The notes under the pieces are model-generated. The model was given only the letters and a program-made list of their open reading frames with translations. It was not told the origin of the DNA and did not search any database. The position numbers and the translations under genes are program-made. Positions 47,922 through 58,077 of a stretch of 64,000 bases of DNA are shown here, piece after piece (position 1 is the first letter of the stretch; each line of letters begins with the position of its first letter). The stretch comes from Chloroflexota bacterium (lineage in GTDB: Bacteria > Chloroflexota > Dehalococcoidia > Lucifugimonadales > QGNO01), in NCBI GenBank assembly GCA_003228195.2, contig QGNO01000003.1, positions 62,001 to 126,000 of the forward strand, read 5' to 3'.

Positions 47922-50660
47922 TTGACAAATAACGGCGACAATACACCTTCAGCAAGTTGGAACTCTGACTTCCTTTTCCCTACAGATATCGGTAAGTTTC
48001 TGAAATGGGGGCTACTTGCGCTGTTAGTGCTACTAACACTAGCTCTAACATTCATACTGCTAGAGATTTACACCAACTGGCTGTGGTTCGAATCTTTAGG
48101 CTTCCTAGGCATTTTTAGAACTGTTTTGTGGACTAAGATATGGCTTTTCCTTGCTGGGGCTCTGATTTTCAGTGCCTTGGCCGGTCTAAGTGTATCCATT
48201 GCTTACAGAAACGGCAGAGGAGAATCTTACCTTCCCCTACCTCCTCAAACAATTCACTCGATAAACAAACTAACCGTAGTGGTAATCGGTCTTGTAGTTG
48301 CAATCGCGTCACTAGCGTTTGGAACAACGCTAAGCGGAAACTGGGAATCTGTGCTCAGGTTAAGTGAAAGTTCCCCATTTGAAATTTTAGATCCTGTTTT
48401 CCAAAAGGACGTCAGTTTCTTTGTGTTCACACTGCCAATACTACATCTAGCACAGGGTTGGATTCTTGGAGTTTTGATAGCAACGCTCATCATTACGCTA
48501 GGAGTTTACTTGATTCAATTCGCAATCAGGGGCTTGCCAATCCAGTTTAGCCAAAATCAAAAGACGCAGGCAGCCGTAATCGGTGCTCTTATTTTCCTTA
48601 CTTTGGCCGCTGGGCATCTTCTAGGAAGGTATCAAACACTATTCTCGGAGCAAGGGGCAGTATTTGGGGCCACCTATACAGACATTCACGCCAGAATACC
48701 AGCGCTTCTAGTGCTCGCATTCGTGACGGCGTCAAGCGGAATATTGCTATTGGCTTCTTTGCACTCTTCGATACGAGGCTCACGGGGAAATCGTCTCGCC
48801 ATTGCAGCAATTTTACTTTGGTTAATAGCAACTTTCGGAATCGGTAATTTGTATCCGTCTTTCATACAACGGTTTACAGTTGACCCGAACGAGCTTCAAA
48901 AGGAACGAATTTACATAGAAAGGAACATTGAATTTACTCGTGCTGCTTTTGGGATCAACAAGATAGATAATCGATCTTACGAAGCAACCGGGCAGCTAAC
49001 ATCGAAGGAAATCTTAGATAATAGTGAGACCATAAACAATGTCCGACTCTGGGATCCTAAACCATTAGTTGACACTTACAACCAAATCCAACATCTGCGG
49101 CTATACTACAACTTCTCAGACGCGGATGTTGATCGATATGAAATAGATGGTGAATATAGGCAAGTGCTTGTAGGTGCGCGGGAAATTCACCCAGAGTTAT
49201 TGCCAATTGAGGCACAAAGATGGGTTAATGAAAAGCTCCAATTCACCCACGGATATGGTGCTGCTGCGAGCCCAGTTACCGAATTTACAGAAGAAGGGCG
49301 GCCTATATTTTTTGTTAAGGACGTTCCGCCGACGGGACCACTCAAAATAAATAGACCAGAAATCTACTACGGCGAAAGCACCACAAACTACGTAATAGTT
49401 AACAGTGAAACCGACGAATTCGATCACCCGACCGAAGGCAATCAACCAGTTTACGTTCAGTACAAAGGAGATGGAGGCATATCCCTTGGTTCATTGCTGC
49501 GGAAATTGGCATACGCCTTACATTTTCGAGATGTAAACATTTTAATCAGCGGAGAAGTCACTACTGAGAGTAAAGTGATGTACGAACGGGAAATCACTTC
49601 AAGAATTACAAAAGTCGCACCGTTCTTGACACTCGACAAGGATCCTTACATAGTCATCGAAAACGGGAAGCTGGTCTGGATTCAAGATGCCTATACTACT
49701 ACCAACAAGTACCCCTATTCAAAGCCTACCGGCAATTTCAACTATATAAGAAACAGCGTGAAAGTAGTCGTAGATGCGTATGACGGTGGGTTGCAATTCT
49801 ATGTCTCTGATCCAGATGATCCTATGATTCAAACGTATAAAAAGATCTTTCCAGATCTTTTTATACCAATGAATCAGATGTCAGATTTCCTGAAAAATCA
49901 CCTCAGGTATCCTGTAGACATGTTCTCAATACAATCGGAAACTTATCTACAATACCATATGACAGACCCGACTGTTTTCTTTAACAAGGAAGACCAGTGG
50001 AGTATCCCTACGGAAATTTCATTCGGGCAACAACAGCCCGTAGAACCCTATTACGTTATAATGAAGCTTCCTGGAGAAAAAGACGTTGAATTCGTTTTGA
50101 TACTTCCTTTCAGCCCCGCAGACAAGCCTAATATGGTTGCATGGCTAGCAAGTCGAATGGATGGACCTCACTATGGAGAACTGGTGTCTTATACATTCCC
50201 AAGCGGAGTTCAAGTTGACGGCCCAATTCAAATAGAAGCAAGAATAGACAATAACACTGAGATATCTCAACAATTTACGCTGTGGGATCAATCAGGATCA
50301 GCTGTTATAAGAGGAAATCTTCTGGTTATTCCAATAGCCAACTCTATCTTGTACGTAGAGCCTATCTATTTGATGGCCGAAGGCGTTGCGCTCCCGGAAC
50401 TGAAACGAGTCATACTAGCGTCGGCAAACAAAGTAGTGATGGAAAAGACGCTCAACAAAGCCCTAAGATCGCTGTTTGGTACTCAAATCTTGCCAGAAAC
50501 AACATCATCAGTTAAGGACCCTGCAGATCCTTCCACCGATGCAGGGAGCGGACTGGGAACAATCAAAGAAGCTTTAAATGCTCTGAAGCAAGGGCTGGTA
50601 ACACTAGAGGAACTGGTTGCCAAATTGTCAGATGGGATTAACAAGGAGAGTAAATCGTGA
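47922..50660 (+). CDS. UPF0182 family large membrane protein
   Basis: 912 aa; N-terminal helices with ILLEIYTNWLWFESLGF, then extracytoplasmic region (YGESTTNYVIVN). Confidence 0.93.
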   Translation: MTNNGDNTPSASWNSDFLFPTDIGKFLKWGLLALLVLLTLALTFILLEIYTNWLWFESLGFLGIFRTVLWTKIWLFLAGALIFSALAGLSVSIAYRNGRGESYLPLPPQTIHSINKLTVVVIGLVVAIASLAFGTTLSGNWESVLRLSESSPFEILDPVFQKDVSFFVFTLPILHLAQGWILGVLIATLIITLGVYLIQFAIRGLPIQFSQNQKTQAAVIGALIFLTLAAGHLLGRYQTLFSEQGAVFGATYTDIHARIPALLVLAFVTASSGILLLASLHSSIRGSRGNRLAIAAILLWLIATFGIGNLYPSFIQRFTVDPNELQKERIYIERNIEFTRAAFGINKIDNRSYEATGQLTSKEILDNSETINNVRLWDPKPLVDTYNQIQHLRLYYNFSDADVDRYEIDGEYRQVLVGAREIHPELLPIEAQRWVNEKLQFTHGYGAAASPVTEFTEEGRPIFFVKDVPPTGPLKINRPEIYYGESTTNYVIVNSETDEFDHPTEGNQPVYVQYKGDGGISLGSLLRKLAYALHFRDVNILISGEVTTESKVMYEREITSRITKVAPFLTLDKDPYIVIENGKLVWIQDAYTTTNKYPYSKPTGNFNYIRNSVKVVVDAYDGGLQFYVSDPDDPMIQTYKKIFPDLFIPMNQMSDFLKNHLRYPVDMFSIQSETYLQYHMTDPTVFFNKEDQWSIPTEISFGQQQPVEPYYVIMKLPGEKDVEFVLILPFSPADKPNMVAWLASRMDGPHYGELVSYTFPSGVQVDGPIQIEARIDNNTEISQQFTLWDQSGSAVIRGNLLVIPIANSILYVEPIYLMAEGVALPELKRVILASANKVVMEKTLNKALRSLFGTQILPETTSSVKDPADPSTDAGSGLGTIKEALNALKQGLVTLEELVAKLSDGINKESKS

Positions 50661-51844
50661 GCAACTGGCAAGAAATAGAAAAACAGTACTACATGCAAGT
50701 AGTACGCCGACAGCCCGTAACTATAGTCAAAGGGCAAGGCACTAAGGTTTGGGACGATACAGGGAAAGAGTATCTAGACTTTACATCCGGCTGGGCTGTA
50801 AACAACATAGGTCACTGTCATCCTGCTGTAGTTAAGGCCGTACAAGATCAAGCTGCAACACTAATGCAAACCTCCAACGCATACTATACGATTCCTCAGC
50901 TTGAATTAGCAAAAGTCTTAATAGACAACAGTTGCTTGGATCGTGTTTTCTTTTCAAATAGTGGTGCCGAAGCTAATGAAGGTGCGGTTAAGCTTGCTCG
51001 TAAATACGGGAAACTTAAACTAAACGGCGCTAACGAAGTTATCACAGCACTTAACTCTTTCCACGGAAGAACTCTAGGAATGATAGCAGCAACAGGCCAG
51101 CCACACTACCAAGAGGCTTGGGCACCTTTAGCAGAAGGCTTTATTAACGTGGAATACGATGACCTAGATGCGCTAAAAAGGGCCACTAATGATAATACTT
51201 GTGCGGTAATGTTGGAGCCGCTCCAAGGAGAAGGTGGAGTTAACGTTCCAGAAGAGGGTTACCTGAAAGCGGTTAGAGATTGGTGTAATCAAAAAGGTAT
51301 ATTGCTAATCTTCGATGAGATACAAACAGGCCTAGGGCGACTTGGCACCCTTTTTGGATACCAATCTTTTGAAGTGGAGCCCGATGTAATGACACTGGCA
51401 AAAGGTCTCGGTGGCGGTGCTCCGATAGGTGCTTTCCTAGCAAAAGAGCATGCCTCGGTGCTTGAACCAGGAGATCACGGTTCAACCTTTGGAGGAAACG
51501 CTTTAACGTGCGCAGCAGCTCATGCTTCTTCAAAATACATCGTAGATAACAACGTGTCAGAAAAGGCTGGAATTGCCGGTAGTTACCTTAAACAAGAGTT
51601 AAATACTCTCAAGTCAAAATACTCTCAGATAACCGATGTAAGAGGCATGGGTATGCTAATCGGCGTCGGATTCGACACGGATATATCCGGGCAAGTCGTA
51701 GCTGCCTGCACTGCCGAAGGGCTGCTGCTAAACGCCGTGAGGCCTAACACCATACGTTTCATGCCACCGCTTACCCTAAGTGTGGAAGAAACAGATCAAG
51801 GGATCAGTAAACTAAGCAACGCTCTTGATAAAGTACTGCAATAA
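50657..51844 (+). CDS. argD: Acetylornithine aminotransferase
   Basis: [58 protein letters not shown]. Confidence 0.95.
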   Translation: MSNWQEIEKQYYMQVVRRQPVTIVKGQGTKVWDDTGKEYLDFTSGWAVNNIGHCHPAVVKAVQDQAATLMQTSNAYYTIPQLELAKVLIDNSCLDRVFFSNSGAEANEGAVKLARKYGKLKLNGANEVITALNSFHGRTLGMIAATGQPHYQEAWAPLAEGFINVEYDDLDALKRATNDNTCAVMLEPLQGEGGVNVPEEGYLKAVRDWCNQKGILLIFDEIQTGLGRLGTLFGYQSFEVEPDVMTLAKGLGGGAPIGAFLAKEHASVLEPGDHGSTFGGNALTCAAAHASSKYIVDNNVSEKAGIAGSYLKQELNTLKSKYSQITDVRGMGMLIGVGFDTDISGQVVAACTAEGLLLNAVRPNTIRFMPPLTLSVEETDQGISKLSNALDKVLQ

Positions 51845-53079
51845 TGGGCAAATCTGAGAAAATCCTTCTTGCCTATAGCGGAGGTCTTGATACTTCCGTA
51901 ATACTGCATTGGCTGATTAGCCAAGGACATGATGTGGCTACTTACACTGCGAACCTAGGCCAAGACGACGACATGCAGGACATTTCAAGTAAAGCCGTGC
52001 AAGTGGGCGCATCTAACGCTTATGTTGAGGATCTTACCAGCGAGTTTGTTACTGACTTTATTTTCCCAGCGATACGGGCCAATGCCATCTACGAAGGAAA
52101 ATACCTCCTAGGCACTTCCCTCGCTCGGCCACTCACGGCAAAGGGGCAGGTCGAAGCGGCGCTAAAGGCCAAGTCTACCGCACTATCGCACGGGGCTACA
52201 GGAAAAGGTAACGATCAGGTGCGTTTCGAATTCACATTCCACACCCTAGCCCCAGAATTGAAGATTTATGCTCCGTGGCGCGACCCGCTATTTCTATCCA
52301 AATTCACTGGCAGACCTGACATGCTGCATTATGCCAAAAAGAACAACATACCCGTATCGGCAACCAAGAGAAAACCGTGGAGCAGCGATGCTAACTTGAT
52401 GCACATCAGTTATGAAGCCGGGGAGCTAGAGGATCCGGCTCGCCGGCCGAGAGAATCTATGTTTCAAATGACTCGGTCTCCGAAAAAAGCTCCGAACAAA
52501 GAAACAGAAATTGAAATAGAATTCCGCAACGGGGACCCAATTGAGGCACGCAATCTTCAGGACGGTCACTCGGAATCTAAGCCTGTACAGTTATTCCAGT
52601 ACCTGAATAATTTGGGTGGTGTTAACGGAATTGGCAGAGAAGACATGGTAGAAAATCGTTTTGTCGGTATAAAGTCTCGAGGGGTATATGAAACCCCTGG
52701 AGGTACCATTTTACAAAAAGCGCATCGCGATCTTGAAGGACTTACCCTGGATAGAGAAGTCATGCACTTGCGTGATTCCTTGATCCCACGCTTTTCTGAG
52801 CTCGTGTACTACGGTCTATGGTTTTCACCTGAAATGGAAATGTTACGTTCTTTATTTGACAAAAGCCAAGAATATGTCAGCGGGACAGTAACTTTGTCGT
52901 TGTACAAAGGAAATGTCACCATCAAAGAACGGAGGTCTCCATTCACTTTGTATAGCGAGGATCTGGCCAGTATGGACAGACTTGGTAATTTCGACGCAAC
53001 CGACTCGACGGGGTTCATACGGATTAATGCACATCGCCTAAGAAACAACTCACTCAGGAAACAGAAAGAGAATCTCTGA
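51844..53079 (+). CDS. argG: Argininosuccinate synthase
   Basis: [35 protein letters not shown]. Confidence 0.98.
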   Translation: MGKSEKILLAYSGGLDTSVILHWLISQGHDVATYTANLGQDDDMQDISSKAVQVGASNAYVEDLTSEFVTDFIFPAIRANAIYEGKYLLGTSLARPLTAKGQVEAALKAKSTALSHGATGKGNDQVRFEFTFHTLAPELKIYAPWRDPLFLSKFTGRPDMLHYAKKNNIPVSATKRKPWSSDANLMHISYEAGELEDPARRPRESMFQMTRSPKKAPNKETEIEIEFRNGDPIEARNLQDGHSESKPVQLFQYLNNLGGVNGIGREDMVENRFVGIKSRGVYETPGGTILQKAHRDLEGLTLDREVMHLRDSLIPRFSELVYYGLWFSPEMEMLRSLFDKSQEYVSGTVTLSLYKGNVTIKERRSPFTLYSEDLASMDRLGNFDATDSTGFIRINAHRLRNNSLRKQKENL

Positions 53080-53187
53080 AGTTAGATGCAACCTAATCTC
53101 AATAAAACCTGACAATGCTAGCCTACATTTAGCGACCTGTAGCATACACGTCTAGCAGAGCCAGACAGATGTTCGTATACTTAAAAC

Positions 53188-54546
53188 ATGACAGAAAGCA
53201 GAACACCAAGGCCCAAGATCACCTCTAGTTATACAGTCTCCTTAAGTTACGATAGGCGACTATACAAACAGGATATTACAGCATCTATCACTCATGCCAA
53301 GACATTGGCAAAAGGAAGCATAATATCTCAGCCTGAATCCAAATCAATAATTAACGGATTGATTAAAATTCAACACGAGATAGAAACGGACGTGTTTCCC
53401 TGGCAGCCTGAGCTAGAAGACATCCATATGAATATAGAAAGCCGCCTGTACGAAACGATAGGAGATGTGGCTGGCAAATTGCACACTGCACGTTCTAGAA
53501 ATGACCAGATTGCTGTAGATCTGCGTTTATTCACGAAGGAAGCGATTCAGGAGAGTATATCCTTAATTCGCAACTTTCAAAGCACTCTTATAGAGGTAGC
53601 AGAACACAATATTGAAGTGATTTTGCCAGGGTATACTCATATGCAACGCGCCCAACCCGTGCTTCTGGCCCACCATTTGCTAGCATATTTCCATATGCTG
53701 CACAGGGATGCAGAGCGCTTCGATGGATGCCTACAACGGACGGACGTCTTGCCCCTTGGAAGTGGAGCATTAGCGGGTATTCCATACAACTATGACAGGC
53801 AATTTGCTGCAAGCGAACTCGGCTTTTCCGCAATAAGTCAAAATTCCATGGATGTCGTTTCTGACCGGGACTATATCGTTGAGTACTTGTCAAATGCTGC
53901 CATATGTATGGCCCACACATCAAGGCTAGCAGAGGAAATTGTTCTATGGTCTACGCAGGAATTTGGATTTATAAACCTCAGCGATCAATACGTTACTGGT
54001 AGCAGTATGATGCCTCAAAAACGAAATCCTGACTTCGCAGAACTAGCTCGAGGGAAAACAGGTAGGGTCTATGGAAACTTATTTGCTTTGTTAACGACGA
54101 TAAAAGGGCTGCCCATGACTTATAATCGCGATCTTCAGGAGGATAAAGAACCCCTTTTCGACAGCATTGAGACCCTGCACTCCACTCTAGAGATAATGAC
54201 TGGGATGATAGCCACATCCACTTTCAACAAAGATCGTATGAGATACGCTGCTGAAGATAGCACAGTTTTAGCTACCGACCTGGCGGACTATCTTGTAAAC
54301 AAGGGCATGCCATTTCGAGAAGCTCATGGAATCGTTGCTCAAATCTCAGAATATGCTTTGAACCACAACAAATATTTCAAAGACATGGAACTATCAGATT
54401 ATCAGAGCTTCTCCGAATTATTTCAAAAGGACGTTTATCAAGTTACGATAGAAAGGTCAATTGAAACTCGATCCATACTGGGTGGTACGGCGCCTAAAAA
54501 CGTGCGCGAGGCTCTCGCAAAGGCAAGATCCTTGTTGTCGAGTTAA
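53188..54546 (+). CDS. argH: Argininosuccinate lyase
   Basis: AGKLHTARSRNDQIAVDLRLF, GYTHMQRAQPV, GSSMMPQKRNPDFAEL. Confidence 0.98.
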   Translation: MTESRTPRPKITSSYTVSLSYDRRLYKQDITASITHAKTLAKGSIISQPESKSIINGLIKIQHEIETDVFPWQPELEDIHMNIESRLYETIGDVAGKLHTARSRNDQIAVDLRLFTKEAIQESISLIRNFQSTLIEVAEHNIEVILPGYTHMQRAQPVLLAHHLLAYFHMLHRDAERFDGCLQRTDVLPLGSGALAGIPYNYDRQFAASELGFSAISQNSMDVVSDRDYIVEYLSNAAICMAHTSRLAEEIVLWSTQEFGFINLSDQYVTGSSMMPQKRNPDFAELARGKTGRVYGNLFALLTTIKGLPMTYNRDLQEDKEPLFDSIETLHSTLEIMTGMIATSTFNKDRMRYAAEDSTVLATDLADYLVNKGMPFREAHGIVAQISEYALNHNKYFKDMELSDYQSFSELFQKDVYQVTIERSIETRSILGGTAPKNVREALAKARSLLSS

Positions 54547-54584
54547 GGAATATTCTTCATTACTACTAAATCCCGAGGTGTAAT

Positions 54585-55256
54585 TTGGGTGCATTCAAAT
54601 TAGCCCCTTCAATATTATCAGCAGACTTCGCTAATCTTGGAAAAGCCGTTCAGGACGCAGAAAGAGGTGGGGCCGATTACATTCACGTAGACGTAATGGA
54701 TGGTCGTTTCGTCCCAAATATCACGTTTGGGGCTCAAATTGTGAAGGCATTGCGAGCAAAAACAAAACTTCCGTTAGATTTACATCTGATGATTGTGGAA
54801 CCAGAAAATCATGTGAATGAGTTTGCTAGGGCAGGAGCAGACAGTATCACCGTACACGCCGAAGCTTGTTCCGACATAAGCAATACCGTGGACAAGATAA
54901 AAAAGGCTGGCGTCAACGCGGGAGTAGCCATCAGTCCAGATACGGAATTCTCAGCTATAAAGGGCATCATAACTCAAATTGACCTAATACTAGTAATGTC
55001 TGTTTACCCAGGCTTTCCAGGGCAAGCATTTATACCACAGTCACTCAACAAACTTAGCGAAATACGAAAACATCTCGACGCTGAAAGACTAAAGGCTGAA
55101 CTGGAAGTGGATGGAGGAATCAACAAGGATACGATCTCATCCGTCGTTGAAGCCGGTGCAACCATAGTGGTTGCTGGATCAGCGATCTTTAACGAACACG
55201 AAACAGTTGAGGAAGCAATCGATAAGCTGCGAAGCAGACTAAATGATAATAACTAA
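54585..55256 (+). CDS. rpe: Ribulose-phosphate 3-epimerase
   Basis: KLAPSILSADFANLG, HVDVMDGRFVPNITFG, VMSVYPGFPGQAF, EVDGGI. Confidence 0.97.
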   Translation: MGAFKLAPSILSADFANLGKAVQDAERGGADYIHVDVMDGRFVPNITFGAQIVKALRAKTKLPLDLHLMIVEPENHVNEFARAGADSITVHAEACSDISNTVDKIKKAGVNAGVAISPDTEFSAIKGIITQIDLILVMSVYPGFPGQAFIPQSLNKLSEIRKHLDAERLKAELEVDGGINKDTISSVVEAGATIVVAGSAIFNEHETVEEAIDKLRSRLNDNN

Positions 55257-55263
55257 GAGCTGT

Positions 55264-55449
55264 TTAGCTCAATTTTCTGTGATGAGTACGTAGGCAACGA
55301 GTGCACAATTGGACGCGCTGAGTCCGCCCATCTAGCTGTAATCTAATCTTGTGGACATTGGGAAGCCACCTTCTATTGGTAGCCCGCTTCGAATGGCTCA
55401 CATTGTGACCAAATTGACCAGTTTTTCTGCAAACATGGCACTTAGCCAT
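55264..55449 (-). CDS. rpmB: 50S ribosomal protein L28
   Basis: MAKCHVCRKTGQFGHNVSHSKRATNRRWLPNV. Confidence 0.96.
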   Translation of the reverse strand: MAKCHVCRKTGQFGHNVSHSKRATNRRWLPNVHKIRLQLDGRTQRVQLCTRCLRTHHRKLS

Positions 55450-55539
55450 GACTTCACCTCTTTGACGCCAAACCTAAGGGTGTGTAAAATCTGCCTTCAA
55501 AGTTAACATAGGTTCTCATGCGGTTCAAGTGAAAGCTCA

Positions 55540-57174
55540 ATGTCTACATTACCTCAGAAAGATTACACATCGTTGGACGGCGCTGATCTGAAAAAGATGT
55601 TGGTTACGGCTTTGTCATCCTTAGAGTTAAACGCACCGATAGCCAACTCACTTAACGTTTTCCCAGTACCAGATGGCGACACAGGGACCAATATGTACCT
55701 AACGCTGAAATCAGCGGAAAGCCTATTGGCTGAACAAGAGTACATATCAGCAAGCAAGTTAGCGTCAGGTATCGCATATCAAACTCTGATGGGGGCTCGC
55801 GGAAATAGCGGCGTTATATTGTCCCAGTTTTTCCATGGATTGGCAGAAGGGCTAGCTAACAAGGATTTGTTCACAGGGAAAGATTTAGCCATAGCGTTGG
55901 AACAGGCTTCAAAAGCTTCATATACAGCTGTAAGTAATCCGGTCGAGGGAACGATTTTGACTGTAATCAGAAAATCAGCTGATGCTGCAAATGCACTTGC
56001 TGATACGGGAGAAACAGACGCGATCAAAATCCTGGAATACTCACTCAGCGCTGCAAATGAAGCTTTAATAGAAACTGAGGAAATTCATCCCATGCTAAAA
56101 GAAGCAGGCGTAATAGACTCCGGTGGCATAGGAATAGTAGCAATTATTGACGGGATGGTTAACGGATTGCAAGATGCAAATGCACAAATTCTAAATATAG
56201 ACGTCCGGGAAATCAAACCCAACTCACGATATCTAGATGAGACTCAAGAGCAGGCGTTCGGATATTGCACCCAACTACTCGTATCTGGAAACAATTTGGA
56301 GATTGACAAAATAAAGGCATACCTTTCGGAGAAAGGCTCGTCAATAGTAGTAGTAGGAACAGATCAAGCAGCAAAAATACACTGCCACACCGAAGATCCC
56401 GACTCCATACTCAATTATGCAAAAACCCTAGGAGTAGTTACACAAACGAAAATTGACGACATGGATGAACAACATCGTGACTTCCTGGAACATCATCGTA
56501 GCGAAGGCACAAAACTGGTGCCGATAGGGATCGTCACTGTATCAACCGGGAGCGGAATCAACGAACTATTCACAGAACTTGGTGCATTACAAATTGTCCC
56601 AGGCGGACAAAACATGAATCCAAGCACCAAGGAAATACTGGATGCGCTGATCAGTGCTCCGGCTTCCGAAGTCATATTTCTAGCAAACAACTCCAACATA
56701 GTGCCTGCCGCTCAGCAAGCGATGTCGCTATCTGAAAAACCTGCTCACCTTTTGCCCACCACCTCCATACCAGCAGGCATCACTGCACTGATATCTTTTG
56801 ATCCAGATGCTGATGCAACTTCCAACTTGAAGCAGATGCAAGCCGCTATATCTGGGCTAGATTATGCCGAAGTCGCCATCGCAGAAAGAACCACCACAGT
56901 CAACGGCAAGAACGTTCAAAAAGGTGATTCAATCGCGATCCTAAATGGCGATCTTGTTGCCTCTCACAAAAGTACGGAGCAGGCGATTAGAGAGCTTTTC
57001 AAGCACTCTAATCCTTCCCCGGGAAGACTGGTCACTCTTTATTGGGGTATGGATACTAAGGAAGCTGATGCCAAGAAATTAGCTGAAAATGTGCCTAAAT
57101 GGTGTCAAGGCGTTGAAGTTGACCTAGTATATGGTGGGCAACCTCACTATAATTACCTTGTTTCAATAGAATGA
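55540..57174 (+). CDS. DAK2 domain protein, FakA/YloV-like fatty acid kinase
   Basis: NVFPVPDGDTGTNMYLT, GARGNSGVILSQ, VIDSGGIG motifs. Confidence 0.94.
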   Translation: MSTLPQKDYTSLDGADLKKMLVTALSSLELNAPIANSLNVFPVPDGDTGTNMYLTLKSAESLLAEQEYISASKLASGIAYQTLMGARGNSGVILSQFFHGLAEGLANKDLFTGKDLAIALEQASKASYTAVSNPVEGTILTVIRKSADAANALADTGETDAIKILEYSLSAANEALIETEEIHPMLKEAGVIDSGGIGIVAIIDGMVNGLQDANAQILNIDVREIKPNSRYLDETQEQAFGYCTQLLVSGNNLEIDKIKAYLSEKGSSIVVVGTDQAAKIHCHTEDPDSILNYAKTLGVVTQTKIDDMDEQHRDFLEHHRSEGTKLVPIGIVTVSTGSGINELFTELGALQIVPGGQNMNPSTKEILDALISAPASEVIFLANNSNIVPAAQQAMSLSEKPAHLLPTTSIPAGITALISFDPDADATSNLKQMQAAISGLDYAEVAIAERTTTVNGKNVQKGDSIAILNGDLVASHKSTEQAIRELFKHSNPSPGRLVTLYWGMDTKEADAKKLAENVPKWCQGVEVDLVYGGQPHYNYLVSIE

Positions 57175-57194
57175 CTCTTGATTGAGGATTAAAT

Positions 57195-58037
57195 ATGTCT
57201 ATTAAAATAGTAACAGATAGTACCGCAGACCTTCCTTCGGAATTGGCGACAAAGTTAGGGATAACTGTAGTGCCCCTTAACGTGCAATTTGGAGAGGATA
57301 CTTTTCTGGATGGGATTGATCTTCATCCTGAAGAGTTCTTTCAGAGACTGGCCACAGAAAAACAGCTGCCTACTACATCTCAGCCCTCTCCGGGAAAATT
57401 TATAGAGGCGTACAAACCACTAGTAGATGCGGGTCACGACATAATATCGATCCACGTATCAGACAAGCTAAGTGGCACACTAAACTCAGCAAGGCAAGCC
57501 AAGGAACAATTCAAGAATGCCCATATTGAACTTATAGATTCAGAACAGGTAACTCTTTCTCTAGGCTTGATCGTGCTAGCAGCTGCCGCCGAAGTAAAGA
57601 AAGGCTCCAAGTTTGATGCTGTGATAGAAGAAACCAAAAATGCGGCTGCAAAAGTGAAGGTCCTAGGGCTACTAGATACTATCGAATACCTAAAAAAAGG
57701 CGGACGAATAGGCAAGGTTAAAGGCTTCGTAGGATCCATTCTTAAGGTAAGGCCGATAATCACAGCCGTCGATGGAATAGTTCATTCTGCTACCTCGGTA
57801 AGGAGTAGAGCTGCGGGCTTACAATACATGCTGACAATCGCAGAAGAATATGCGCCTCTTGCAAGAGCCGGAGTCTTATACAGCACCACGCCGGAGGAGG
57901 CGAAGGAGCTTGCGGAGAAAATTCGCCCTCTCGTTTCTGATGGAGAGGTTGTGTTGACTCGTGTCGGCCCTGTCATAGGTACACACGCTGGTCCTGGGGT
58001 AATCGGTTTAGCGGTGCAGTCCGAGAACGGTTCATAA
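57195..58037 (+). CDS. DegV family (FakB-like) fatty-acid-binding protein
   Basis: KIVTDSTADLPSELA, TSQPSPGKF, GRIGKVKGFVGSILKVRPI. Confidence 0.95.
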   Translation: MSIKIVTDSTADLPSELATKLGITVVPLNVQFGEDTFLDGIDLHPEEFFQRLATEKQLPTTSQPSPGKFIEAYKPLVDAGHDIISIHVSDKLSGTLNSARQAKEQFKNAHIELIDSEQVTLSLGLIVLAAAAEVKKGSKFDAVIEETKNAAAKVKVLGLLDTIEYLKKGGRIGKVKGFVGSILKVRPIITAVDGIVHSATSVRSRAAGLQYMLTIAEEYAPLARAGVLYSTTPEEAKELAEKIRPLVSDGEVVLTRVGPVIGTHAGPGVIGLAVQSENGS

Positions 58038-58077
58038 AACCTTACTAACCACTAACCACATCATTGAGGAGGCCGAT

